A stretch of 64,000 nt of DNA from Thermococcus sp. MAR1 (lineage in GTDB: Archaea > Methanobacteriota_B > Thermococci > Thermococcales > Thermococcaceae), in the NCBI RefSeq assembly GCF_012027305.1, contig NZ_SNUF01000001.1:1-64000 (forward strand), given 5' to 3'. Positions 32,182 through 40,843 of the stretch are shown here, in pieces. The notes below the pieces were generated by a model, which did not search any database, was not told the DNA's origin, and was given only the letters and a program-made list of their open reading frames with translations. A program made the translations under genes and the position numbers. How positions within the stretch are numbered: the stretch's first letter is position 1; every line of letters starts with the position of its first letter.

Positions 32182-32709
32182 TCAGTAGAGTCCGAGCCTC
32201 TTCTTGTACTCCGGACTGATTCTGTCGGGTGTCCAGGGCGGGTCGAAGGTTAGCTCTATCTCGGCATCTTTAACACCGGGAATCTCAAGGACTTTGTCCT
32301 CAACTGCTCTCAGAATCCACATAGTGAGAGGACAGCCGGGAGTCGTCATGGTCATCTTTATGTAAACCGTATTGTCGGGTCTTATATCAAGTTCGTAGAT
32401 GAGCCCGAGGTTGACCACGTCTATCCCAATCTCTGGATCGATAACCTCCTTGAGCTTTTCGAGAATCATCTCCTTGGTGAGTTCAACGTTTTCCACCGGG
32501 GCTTCCTTTTTCTTTGGCTGTTTTATCTCTATTGCCTTTATCCCATCCATGTTCCCGAGCTCTGTTTGGAGCTTTATCAGCGTCGTGTCATCGATCTCCT
32601 TTGAGAGCTCTATGAACAGGGTACCGTCCTCTTTAACCTCCACGGTTTTAACTAGATCTTCGTCTATGAGTTCCTTCATCCTCGCGAGAACATCAACTTC
32701 CGTGACCAT
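32182..32709 (-). CDS. MIP18/SufT-family Fe-S assembly factor (DUF59)
   Basis: A 175-aa protein. The second half is the MIP18/PaaD-like domain: LKEVIDPEIGIDVVNLGLIY, then MTMTTPGCPLT with the conserved cysteine, and a C-terminal FDPPWTPDRIS. The first 70 residues are an extra alpha/beta segment. Members help insert iron-sulfur clusters. ATG follows GGTGATGTAA. Upstream is the PP-loop ATPase on the same strand. Confidence 0.88.
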   Translation of the reverse strand: MVTEVDVLARMKELIDEDLVKTVEVKEDGTLFIELSKEIDDTTLIKLQTELGNMDGIKAIEIKQPKKKEAPVENVELTKEMILEKLKEVIDPEIGIDVVNLGLIYELDIRPDNTVYIKMTMTTPGCPLTMWILRAVEDKVLEIPGVKDAEIELTFDPPWTPDRISPEYKKRLGLY

Positions 32710-32771
32710 TTACATCACCTAAGGCGAATTCCGAGAGACACATTTAAACCTTTTGGGCCAGAATTGTGGAA

Positions 32772-33512
32772 TCAGCGGGAGAGAACGTCGAGTATCAGAG
32801 CCTCGGCCATCTCCGGCGTTATGGCCCTGGCGCGGAGCTCGCGGAGAATCCTTTGAATGGCGAAGCGCTTTACGCTCGGTGCCTTCTTGAAGGTCTCCCA
32901 AAGCAACGGACAGCCGAACTTGAGATCGTACTTTCCCCCTATCAGCTCTATTATCTCTGCTTTGTCCAAGGCCAGGAAGGCGGGAAGGTTGAGGGTTACG
33001 AGTTCGCCGGTTCCATAAATCGATATCAGCCCGGAGCTGAGCAGGTCGCCGCTGGCGAGGATTTTTATCCCGTTCTCCAAGGCGTAGCACTCAACGGCCT
33101 TCATAACCATGGAGTGGCATTTGCCGCATATGGGAGCGCCCTTGTTCATCTGCTCGGTTATCACTTCGAGGTAGCCGGGAACGTCCACGAAAACCGCGCC
33201 CCTGGAGCGGACCCTCTCAATTACGCTCTCGTTCATCTGGGGGAGCCTGACCGTTACGGGCACCACGTCAAAGCCCGCCCAGCAGAGTATTTTGAGCGCG
33301 GCCGTGCTGTCGGAACCACCGGAGAAGGCCAGGGCCACTTTAACTCCAATCGGCGAGCGGTCGAAGTCATCTCCGTAGAGGCGATACTCTAGAAGGGCTT
33401 TCAGTCTTGAGTAGGCTTTCTCTCCGATTTTCTCTCTAACCCTATCCAGGGCTTCAAGGTTGTACTCCAGGCGGTAGCGCTTGACGAAATCCTCTCCCAC
33501 TGGGGTTATCAT
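32772..33512 (-). CDS. PP-loop ATP pyrophosphatase (possible tRNA thiolation enzyme)
   Basis: A 246-aa N-type ATP pyrophosphatase with SGGSDST at 64-70 and cysteines C129 and C132 in ICGKC plus one in FGCPLLW. That is the layout of enzymes that adenylate and thiolate tRNA bases, though the substrate is not fixed by sequence. ATG 33512 lies about 25 nt from a TATA box (TTTATAAG, minus strand near 33536) and lacks a ribosome site, so the mRNA is probably leaderless. Confidence 0.8.
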   Translation of the reverse strand: MITPVGEDFVKRYRLEYNLEALDRVREKIGEKAYSRLKALLEYRLYGDDFDRSPIGVKVALAFSGGSDSTAALKILCWAGFDVVPVTVRLPQMNESVIERVRSRGAVFVDVPGYLEVITEQMNKGAPICGKCHSMVMKAVECYALENGIKILASGDLLSSGLISIYGTGELVTLNLPAFLALDKAEIIELIGGKYDLKFGCPLLWETFKKAPSVKRFAIQRILRELRARAITPEMAEALILDVLSR

Positions 33513-33586
33513 AAAGTTGGAACGAAGTTATTTGCTTATAAATCAAACGATAATGTTATTTTGATTCGAGATCAAACATAATCGGG

Positions 33587-34552
33587 ATGCTGGATATGAG
33601 GGAAGTTCCGTTCGAGGAATATCTGGAATTCATAAAAAAGCACGATCACGTCATTATAGAGAATCAAAGAATAGAGATTGGAAAACCCATCCAAATCAAA
33701 AGGTTTCAGCCTCAGAACTTCAAGCTTGAAACAACGACCGTATGGAGCTTTCCCGAGCGCGGAAAATGGGCAACTCATTATACAAATGCGAAATACAGAG
33801 GAAATTGGGCCCCCCAAGTTCCACGAAACTTGATTCTGCAGTATACAAAACCAGGAGATGTCGTTTTAGATGCCTTTTTAGGAAGCGGAACAACGCTGAT
33901 AGAGTGCAAACTTCTTGGAAGACATGGGATTGGAGTAGACATAAATTACGAGGCTTTAATGGTGGCATGGGACAGGTTAAATTTTAAATATGACCCCAGG
34001 ATGGAAAATCAGTCTACATTAAGTTCGTATCTTGGAATAAAAGAGGAAATAGAATGGGTTAAGCCTGAGATACGCCTTTACCATGGTGATGCGAGGAATT
34101 TAGACAAAATTAAGGATGAAAGCATAGAGCTAATAGCTACTCACCCACCTTATGCCAACATTATTGGCTATACAAAAAGGGCACGTTCTCTTGTCGAGGG
34201 GGATCTATCCAACGTTAAGTCAATAGATGAGTTTGTTTCAGAAATGAAAAAAGTTGCCGAAGAGTTCTACAGGGTACTGAAACCTGGAAAATACACTGCT
34301 ATTTTGATGGGGGACACTAGACGTCACAGACATTACGTTCCTATAGCGTTCAGAGTCATGAAGGTCTTTCTGGAAGTTGGATTTATACTAAAGGAAGACA
34401 TTATCAAAATCCAGCACCACATGAGGGGTACAGAACCCTGGAAAGCGAGGAAGAGGGACTTCTATTTGATAGCTCATGAACATCTGTTCGTGTTTAGGAA
34501 ACCCAGCAAAAAGGAGAAAATAGCGAAATTTAGAGACAGCATCAAGATCTAG
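33587..34552 (+). CDS. Site-specific DNA methyltransferase of the defence island
   Basis: A 321-aa methyltransferase with AdoMet motif I VVLDAFLGSGTT (FLGSG 97-101), GVDINYEAL and catalytic motif IV THPPYANI (HPPY 186-189), in the amino-methylase class (N4-cytosine or N6-adenine). No cognate nuclease of the usual type adjoins it; the next gene, convergent, encodes a GmrSD-type enzyme. AT-rich composition compared with flanking genes suggests transfer. The start is ATG 33587; ATG 33596 is an alternative; neither has a strong ribosome site. Confidence 0.83.
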   Translation: MLDMREVPFEEYLEFIKKHDHVIIENQRIEIGKPIQIKRFQPQNFKLETTTVWSFPERGKWATHYTNAKYRGNWAPQVPRNLILQYTKPGDVVLDAFLGSGTTLIECKLLGRHGIGVDINYEALMVAWDRLNFKYDPRMENQSTLSSYLGIKEEIEWVKPEIRLYHGDARNLDKIKDESIELIATHPPYANIIGYTKRARSLVEGDLSNVKSIDEFVSEMKKVAEEFYRVLKPGKYTAILMGDTRRHRHYVPIAFRVMKVFLEVGFILKEDIIKIQHHMRGTEPWKARKRDFYLIAHEHLFVFRKPSKKEKIAKFRDSIKI

Positions 34553-34558
34553 TTGGTG

Positions 34559-36472
34559 CTAAAGCTTTATTTTCCACGTGGAGAGTATCTTCTCTGAAAG
34601 TTCTTCTGCTCTGTCCATTATTGTATTGACATTCCATCTTGGATACTTTTGAGGTATCTCCTTGGTTAGTGGGTATGCAGAGTTAATATAGTGCTTAATT
34701 TTTTCAGAATATAATGCATTGCCTATGTGCCTATTGTCATTAATAGATATCAACGTAAGATTCCCAATGTTGTTTATATATGGTTCCAGTTCTTTTTGTT
34801 TTTCTATTATCTCCTTGCCAGTTAGTGTGCTCCCAAATATTGCCTTAATCCAATCCTCTGATGGATTTTGGGGCAAGATATGTTCCAAGGAAACCTCATT
34901 AGGATCCGCAATAATACCCTTTTCTCTGTTGGTTAGTGCGATTAATATCTCCTTTGCCCTTTCAGGTGTGATTGGCGACTGTTTCAGTCGGGATTTTATT
35001 AGATCATCATTTTGGATAGTATCCAAGAATTCCTTGAGACTTTCTTTTTCAGAAATTTGTTGTCTGATAAAAATCTCAAAGCGTTGATATTCTCCAGATT
35101 CAATGAGAGTATTGAGCTCATAAGCAAGCCCACCATAGAGTTTTTCAAGGCTACTAGGACTATTGCTTAGTAACTTTAGATATCTAACAATGACAGAGTT
35201 TGTAAACTCCAAGATCTTTGCAAATTCTTCTTTCTGGTTGTTTTCATAAAGTCTGTACGCGACCATTAACAAGGGTAGATCTTGTTGGACCCCGAAAATC
35301 TTGTGCTCTAATAGGAGACTAATAATTTTCATGTCAATCTGACTCTTTTTAGATACTTTCTCTGGAGGATCCATTAGTATTCTGTAAACCCTAGAATACC
35401 ACACTAACTCATTTAGTGTCTCCCTAACTCCTTGTTTCTGAATTTTTGGCTCCAACAGGTCTTTTAATTGCTTATATAACCCTTTCTTTCTAGCTTTTCC
35501 ATTAAATATCATGTAGTAATATCTCAGAAAGGTATCCATTTTCCCCATTGTGTTATTTTTAATCTGCTCCCACTGATTTCGGATATGATCCCTGAGTTCA
35601 GAAGTAGTAGCTTTTGAGAATATATAGTTCCTGATAAGATCAGTCACCGTCAATTCAACGCCTCTATCATTAAGGGTTTCAAAGATTACGTGGGCATCCT
35701 CTTCATTCTTAGCTTGTGTTGCTATCACTTGCAGACTATCCATTAAAATCGAAAACAAGTTTTGAAGCTGATCTTTAATCTCTTGGAGATCCCGCGTTCT
35801 CCGACGATTTTCACGGAATAACAATTTTCGTATTTGTCTATAGGAATATTCGTAGGCCTTCCACATTTTAACGTGGGAAGGCATGACATCATTTGAACCA
35901 CGTAATTTTTGCCATTCTCTTTTCTTTTCTCTAAATAAGAGGTAGTCCCCATTAGCTCCCCTATAACGTACTATAAAATTCAAAAAGAAATCCCTATCAT
36001 CTGGGTGAGGATCAATCAAAGGAATTTCTTCCCCACTCGTCTCATCGAATCCTGCAATGATCCGTTCATGAATGGAGCGAAGTGCTAATCGCTCTAAGTA
36101 ATCCTTAATCTTAGGATCTGCTCTCCTATTTGTTGATATAATCTCAAATATAACATCTCTCATGGCCGCAAAGATTATCGTGAGGGTAAGCAACCTTTGC
36201 TGACCGTCAATTATTATCCTAGTTTTAGCATCTCCAGGCTTCTTTGCGAATATCATAGCACCCATAAAGTGGAAATCTCTATTTTTGCTCTCTATGATAT
36301 CCATAAGATCATCCCATAGATCAATTACTTGTTGCCTTTGAGAGCCTGTAGTGTTCCAAGAGTATGGCCTCTGAAAATCTGGTACCACATAATGGTACGA
36401 ACCCGTGTTTAATATTTCCCTAATGGTTTTATCATGGCTCTGAATAAACAATTCCTTTCTTTCTGCTTCCAC
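34559..36472 (-). CDS. GmrSD-type DUF262/DUF1524 nuclease
   Basis: A 637-aa protein. DUF262 at the N-terminus shows VPDFQRPYSW (about 30-39) and IDGQQRLLTL (88-97), a ParB-like NTP-binding module. DUF1524 at the C-terminus shows EHILPQNPSEDW (about 530) and the later GNLTLISINDNRHIGN, an HNH nuclease. This GmrSD/SspE/BrxU-like architecture usually restricts DNA with modified bases, powered by nucleotide hydrolysis. Here it is one polypeptide and complete. GTG start at 36472 after GGTGAT. Strongly AT-rich. It lies between a solo methyltransferase and a DpnII-type system. Confidence 0.88.
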   Translation of the reverse strand: MEAERKELFIQSHDKTIREILNTGSYHYVVPDFQRPYSWNTTGSQRQQVIDLWDDLMDIIESKNRDFHFMGAMIFAKKPGDAKTRIIIDGQQRLLTLTIIFAAMRDVIFEIISTNRRADPKIKDYLERLALRSIHERIIAGFDETSGEEIPLIDPHPDDRDFFLNFIVRYRGANGDYLLFREKKREWQKLRGSNDVMPSHVKMWKAYEYSYRQIRKLLFRENRRRTRDLQEIKDQLQNLFSILMDSLQVIATQAKNEEDAHVIFETLNDRGVELTVTDLIRNYIFSKATTSELRDHIRNQWEQIKNNTMGKMDTFLRYYYMIFNGKARKKGLYKQLKDLLEPKIQKQGVRETLNELVWYSRVYRILMDPPEKVSKKSQIDMKIISLLLEHKIFGVQQDLPLLMVAYRLYENNQKEEFAKILEFTNSVIVRYLKLLSNSPSSLEKLYGGLAYELNTLIESGEYQRFEIFIRQQISEKESLKEFLDTIQNDDLIKSRLKQSPITPERAKEILIALTNREKGIIADPNEVSLEHILPQNPSEDWIKAIFGSTLTGKEIIEKQKELEPYINNIGNLTLISINDNRHIGNALYSEKIKHYINSAYPLTKEIPQKYPRWNVNTIMDRAEELSEKILSTWKIKL

Positions 36473-36549
36473 AAAACATCACCAGAATACCCAATCACTT
36501 AAGAAATATTTAAAACTTCTTATACTATCTTACTTGGGTGAGATATATA

Positions 36550-37464
36550 ATGGTAAGATACCACGTGCTAGGATATTCAAGTTTTGAAGATTATTTTGAA
36601 GACTTTATGAACACATTACTTCCTACTAACAAAACCTACGAGTACTTTGTTGACTGGAAGAAGATCAGAAGCCATACTGAGAAATACGAAAAAGAATTGT
36701 CCATTCTAGAAAGACTGAACGGCCTCGATAAAGACAGAGCCAAATTAGTGCTTAAAGAGATAATAAACGACTATCCCTCTGTCCTCCCAGTCATCCCAGC
36801 TCTTATAGCAGAGAGAGGGACTAATGGGAGAGTAGATGTGTACGATCCACACAAGAGGGAATTTTTGGAGTTTGACTTCAACCCTCACGGTATTTCAGAA
36901 TCGGAAGCGGAAGCGATCATTGAATTTTGTGAAAAAAGCGGAGTACTGGACATCTTAACGCAGGTTGAAAATCTCCATGAGTACTTACTTGGAGTTGAGG
37001 TAGGCATAGATACAAATTCTAGAAAAGGACGTAGTGGAGCATTATTTGAGGGCATGGTCAAGAGACTCATAGATACGAAGGTTCCAAACTACATTAAAGT
37101 TGTCACACAGGATAAGTACTTCTCCCTATATGAAACTATTGGAAAAACTAAACGAGAAAAAGCTAAGAGGCATGATTTCGTTCTATACAGAAACAATACT
37201 CCAATTATTGTAATTGAAGTCAATTTTTACAATGTTACCGGAAGCAAGCCAATAGAAATCGTCGGAAGTTATATCACCTTAAATAGGGCAGCCAGAGAAA
37301 AAGGGGTAACTTTTGTATGGATAACAGATGGACCAGCGTGGAAGAAGATGAAAGAACCCCTCCTACGGGGGATGAAAGAAATAGATTGGGTGGTTAATTA
37401 TTCGCAGCTCTCCAAGTTACTTGCATATTTTGATTCGATAAACTGGGAACTTGGAGAGTTATAA
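36550..37464 (+). CDS. DpnII/MboI-type restriction endonuclease
   Basis: A 304-aa endonuclease of the DpnII family (GATC). The conserved GIDTNSRKGRSGALFEGMV helix (153-170) precedes the catalytic core, D209 in KRHDFVLY and E223 with N225 in IIVIEVNFYN, followed by GSKPIEIVGSY. The ExNFY form is typical of DpnII-type proteins. The matching Dam methylase is convergent and overlaps by 6 bp. Start is ATG 36550 behind GGGTGAG; a GTG four codons upstream is in frame. Confidence 0.88.
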   Translation: MVRYHVLGYSSFEDYFEDFMNTLLPTNKTYEYFVDWKKIRSHTEKYEKELSILERLNGLDKDRAKLVLKEIINDYPSVLPVIPALIAERGTNGRVDVYDPHKREFLEFDFNPHGISESEAEAIIEFCEKSGVLDILTQVENLHEYLLGVEVGIDTNSRKGRSGALFEGMVKRLIDTKVPNYIKVVTQDKYFSLYETIGKTKREKAKRHDFVLYRNNTPIIVIEVNFYNVTGSKPIEIVGSYITLNRAAREKGVTFVWITDGPAWKKMKEPLLRGMKEIDWVVNYSQLSKLLAYFDSINWELGEL

Positions 37465-38418
37465 GAACTCCACGAGTGCCTTCTGACCAGAAATACCTCC
37501 ATTAAATTTCTTTTGATGAGCAGGTTGTTTTCCATTAATAGTTTTTACAAGCTCTACAGCTTTCATGGGACCTAGCCTCATTTCTTCTGGAATATTCGTA
37601 ACAAGCATCTCTGGAACTTCACCCCTGCGATCGGCTTTTGAGTTTATTGGCCTCTTCGCGTAGATCTTGAATATCTCAAATCCCTCTATCCCCTCATACA
37701 GCTCACGAACCGGCTTTACATAGGAGTTGCTCAGGATAAAGTAAACCCCTTTCTCATGCAGCTCAAGGCAAACATCCCTGAGGCGCTTCTGATCTTCTTT
37801 GCTGAAGTCTTCTTTCGAATAGCTAGTAAAACTGGCAGTTTCTGAAACCGGGTGATAGGGAGGATCAAAATAAACCAAGTCTCCAGGCTTCGCAACTCTC
37901 AAGATGTAAGTGAAATCTTCGTTGTAAATATCGAGCTTTTTCAAAACTTCACTAGCCGTTCTGAGCCGCTCTTCATCCACTATTTTAGGGTTTTTGTATC
38001 TACCAAACGGTACATTGAACTCGCCTTTCCTATTCTCACGATATAAACCATTGAAAGCAGTTTTATTTAAGTACAAAAGCAGGCTCGCGAGTCTGATATT
38101 TGGAATCTCAAATCCACTTCTGACTATCTCATTGAACTCAGCACGGGCCTTGTAGAAGTACTCCTTCTCATTTTTGTGCCCCTTTGCGTCGTCAATTAGT
38201 TCGTCAACGTGGTCTCTAACGACAACATAAAAGTTGATGAGTTTAGGGTTTATGTCGTTTATAGTTCCCCTTTTGGGCTCCATCCAGAAAGTAACAGCAC
38301 CGCCGCCAAAAAATGGCTCGTGGAACGTTCTATTTCTAAAGTCCTCAGGCATTAACGCAACGATTTCATGGAGTATCTGTCTCTTTCCACCGGCCCACTT
38401 AAGGATAGGTTCTGCCAT
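37459..38418 (-). CDS. Dam-type DNA adenine methylase (D12 class)
   Basis: A 319-aa N6-adenine methyltransferase. ILKWAGGKRQIL (5-16) and FHEPFFGGGAVTF (32-44) form the AdoMet site, NKTAFNGLYRENRKGEFNVP is the typical central block, and DPPY lies at 185-188. Together with the neighbouring DpnII-like nuclease this makes a complete GATC system. The C-terminal 40 residues (KAVELVKTINGKQPAHQKKF) extend beyond the core. ATG after AGGAGG. The promoter region contains repeated GTGCAACATAA motifs. Confidence 0.92.
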   Translation of the reverse strand: MAEPILKWAGGKRQILHEIVALMPEDFRNRTFHEPFFGGGAVTFWMEPKRGTINDINPKLINFYVVVRDHVDELIDDAKGHKNEKEYFYKARAEFNEIVRSGFEIPNIRLASLLLYLNKTAFNGLYRENRKGEFNVPFGRYKNPKIVDEERLRTASEVLKKLDIYNEDFTYILRVAKPGDLVYFDPPYHPVSETASFTSYSKEDFSKEDQKRLRDVCLELHEKGVYFILSNSYVKPVRELYEGIEGFEIFKIYAKRPINSKADRRGEVPEMLVTNIPEEMRLGPMKAVELVKTINGKQPAHQKKFNGGISGQKALVEFL

Positions 38419-38479
38419 CGATTACATCCTCCTAGCCGTTATTGATGTTATGCCCTAATAAGGCATTCGATAAAATTAC

Positions 38480-38515
38480 GTGCAACATAAATATAAAATT
38501 TTTGGTGCAACATAA
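38480..38515. promoter_or_regulatory. Direct repeats GTGCAACATAA upstream of dam
   Basis: Identical 11-mers at 38480-38490 and 38505-38515, 25 bp apart, in the dam promoter. GTGCAACA recurs on the opposite strand at 38972-38979 in front of the ribbon-helix-helix gene. Candidate operator set. Confidence 0.6.
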
Positions 38516-38518
38516 TGT

Positions 38519-38968
38519 TCACGATTTATACTCAAGACCCAATCTCTTTCTAATGTAGTTGGATATGTCCAGCCCCTCCTCCTGCGCCCGCTTAGAGATC
38601 ATATCATACTCATCCTCAGTAACGCGGATTGATAACCACTTATTACGCTTGTTTTTAGCAGTCAACGTCCTAGCTTCAAGTTCCCATATTTCTTTGAGAG
38701 CCCTAGCCTTTTTCTTGATCAATCTGGGGGTGTTTAATCCCGAAAACTCTCTAACAAGAATTTTCTCGAAGTCAGAAGTTACCTGGGGATCTCCTTTGGA
38801 ATATTTGGAGAACTCTGCCACGGCAATCTCAATAGCAAGTGCAGAGCTTGAAATATCTTTAGATTTTAAAATGGTCTCAAATGCCCTTATTCCCGCAAGA
38901 GGAATCTTAAGTTTACGAGTGGTAGGTGCCTGAAGATCTATCAACCTTTCAATAATGCCCTTAAACAT
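38519..38968 (-). CDS. Ribbon-helix-helix regulator linked to the GATC system
   Basis: A 149-aa protein. The C-terminal 40 residues (WLSIRVTEDEYDMISKRAQE, then EGLDISNYIRKRLGL) are a clear ribbon-helix-helix DNA-binding domain. The N-terminal 100 residues are helical and of unknown role, perhaps oligomerisation. It lies directly upstream of dam on the same strand, and matching short repeats occur before both genes, so it probably controls the timing of methylase and nuclease expression like a C protein. ATG 38968 after GAGGTG. Confidence 0.7.
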   Translation of the reverse strand: MFKGIIERLIDLQAPTTRKLKIPLAGIRAFETILKSKDISSSALAIEIAVAEFSKYSKGDPQVTSDFEKILVREFSGLNTPRLIKKKARALKEIWELEARTLTAKNKRNKWLSIRVTEDEYDMISKRAQEEGLDISNYIRKRLGLEYKS

Positions 38969-39095
38969 TTTTGTTGCACCTCTCGGAAATATATCTTGTT
39001 TTTTATAAGTATAGCTCTTTTGAGTTTGAGAAAACCTTAAAAGAGACCCACCTTAACCCCGTTCACGAACCAAAATCCTTCTGGAGGGATTCAAA

Positions 39096-40151
39096 ATGAT
39101 GAAGATAGTTGAGAGGGTCAAGACCAAGACGAGCATCCCGGTTTACGAGAGAACAGTCGAGAACGTTCTAAGCGCCATCCAGGCAAGTGAAGACGTCTGG
39201 CGCATCGTCGACCTCAGCGAGGAGCCGCTTCCGCTCGTGGTGGCTGTCATCACTGCCCTCCACGAGCTTGGCTACGTCGCCTTTGACGGCCCGAACGTCG
39301 TCCTCACTCAGAGCGGCAGGAAGCTGGTGGAGAAGTACGGAATCGGCGCGAGGAAGGACTACACCTGCTCCCACTGCGAGGGCAAGACCGTCGAACTCGA
39401 TGCCTTCAGCGACCTCCTTGAGCAGTTCAAGGAAATAGTCAAAGACCGCCCGCAGCCCAAGCACGACTTCGACCAGGCCTATGTTACCCCCGAGACAACC
39501 GTCGCCAGGATAGCCCTCATGCACACCCGCGGGGACCTTGAGAACAAGGAGGTCTTTGTTTTGGGAGACGACGACCTTACCAGTATAGCCCTCATGCTCT
39601 CTGGTCTCCCGAAGAGGATTGCCGTCCTCGACATTGACGAGAGGCTCGTAAAGTTCATCGAGAAAACCGCCGACGAGCTCGGCTACGAGAACATCGAGAT
39701 GTTCACCTTCGACCTTCGCGAGCCGCTCCCTGACTACGCGCTCCACAAGTTCGACACCTTCATCACCGACCCGCCCGAGACCGTTGATGCGATAAGGGCC
39801 TTCGTCGGCAGGGGAATAGCGACCCTCAAGGGGCCCGGCTGCGCCGGCTACTTCGGAATAACGAGGCGCGAGAGCTCGCTCGACAAGTGGAGGGAAATTC
39901 AGAGGGTTCTCATCAACGAGTTCAACGTCGTTATCACCGACATAATCAGGAACTTCAACGAGTACGTCAACTGGGGTTATGAAGAGGAAACCAGAGCCTG
40001 GAAGCTCCTGCCGGTCAAGGTCAAGCCGTCCTACAACTGGTACAAGAGCTACATGTTCAGGATTCAGACGCTCGAAGGCTCAAAGGGCTTCGAGGAAAAG
40101 ATAGAGCTTGGAGACGAGCTCTACAACGACGAAGAGGCCTCGACCACATGA
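39096..40151 (+). CDS. bpsA: N4-bis(aminopropyl)spermidine synthase
   Basis: A 351-aa branched-chain polyamine synthase, which adds two aminopropyl groups from decarboxylated AdoMet to spermidine. An N-terminal winged-helix-like part (LPLVVAVITALHELGYVAF) has cysteines C91 and C94 (TCSHC). The Rossmann domain carries VLGDDDLTSIAL (about 155-166), with the DDD that binds the amine substrate, and TDPPET near 227. The aspartate/glutamate-rich C-terminal tail (ELGDELYNDEEA) is typical. GGAGGG lies 7 nt before the ATG. The next gene overlaps its stop by ATGA. Confidence 0.93.
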   Translation: MMKIVERVKTKTSIPVYERTVENVLSAIQASEDVWRIVDLSEEPLPLVVAVITALHELGYVAFDGPNVVLTQSGRKLVEKYGIGARKDYTCSHCEGKTVELDAFSDLLEQFKEIVKDRPQPKHDFDQAYVTPETTVARIALMHTRGDLENKEVFVLGDDDLTSIALMLSGLPKRIAVLDIDERLVKFIEKTADELGYENIEMFTFDLREPLPDYALHKFDTFITDPPETVDAIRAFVGRGIATLKGPGCAGYFGITRRESSLDKWREIQRVLINEFNVVITDIIRNFNEYVNWGYEEETRAWKLLPVKVKPSYNWYKSYMFRIQTLEGSKGFEEKIELGDELYNDEEASTT

Positions 40152-40843
40152 GGGTTGAGGGGCTCGCAGAGTGCGTACGGAAGAAACTCGGCCGGGTTTC
40201 CGGCCTCCATTCTCTCATTCTGTACGGTTCCCTCCTTAGGGGTGACTTCGTCCCGGGGACGAGCGACGTGGACTTCTTTGCGGTTCTTGGGGATGGCACT
40301 GATCCAGAGATTATTATTGAAAAGATAAAACCTGTCCTTGAGGAGTGTTCAGCCTTTCTTAACCCTGTGGAAGTTGACGTAGCATGGGAATGGCTCTCGA
40401 ACCTTCGCGATCCCCTCAACTTGGGTTATCCCTACAAGTTTCTCACCGTTTACCAGCGAGATTTCAGAGAAAACCATGTAGTCCTGCTCGGGGAGGATGT
40501 GGTTGGCATCATTCCGGAGTATTCACTTGATGAACTCCTTCCCGGGAGGCTGGAGGGTATTTTGAGAAACCTCGAGCGCTTTTCGAGGAACCTGAAGATG
40601 CTCCATATCCTGGCCGGCGAGACGGCCAGGTTGATGGCCTTTTTGAGCGGTTCAAGCCTTAGAAAGGACGACGTTTTGAGAACACTCCAACAGCTCGGCG
40701 ACAACGAGGCAGTGATGATTTACACCGCTTATCTAAAGGGCAGGAACGAGCCCTTCGACGGGGACTTCCTTCAGGAGTTTGTTAAGTTGAGGGTGGAAAA
40801 AATGAAAACGCTATTTCTTCCTCCACATAAGCAGCGCCACTAA
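40148..40843 (+). CDS. Nucleotidyltransferase-domain protein
   Basis: A 231-aa protein with the polymerase-beta-type nucleotidyltransferase signature LYGSLLRGDFVPGTSDVDFF (about 25-44), giving the GS and DxD elements, and a C-terminal helical region resembling HEPN/substrate-binding halves. The reaction is unknown. It overlaps bpsA by 4 bp (ATGA), so it is cotranslated with it, and its 3' end overlaps the convergent toroid protein gene by 33 bp. Confidence 0.82.
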   Translation: MRVEGLAECVRKKLGRVSGLHSLILYGSLLRGDFVPGTSDVDFFAVLGDGTDPEIIIEKIKPVLEECSAFLNPVEVDVAWEWLSNLRDPLNLGYPYKFLTVYQRDFRENHVVLLGEDVVGIIPEYSLDELLPGRLEGILRNLERFSRNLKMLHILAGETARLMAFLSGSSLRKDDVLRTLQQLGDNEAVMIYTAYLKGRNEPFDGDFLQEFVKLRVEKMKTLFLPPHKQRH

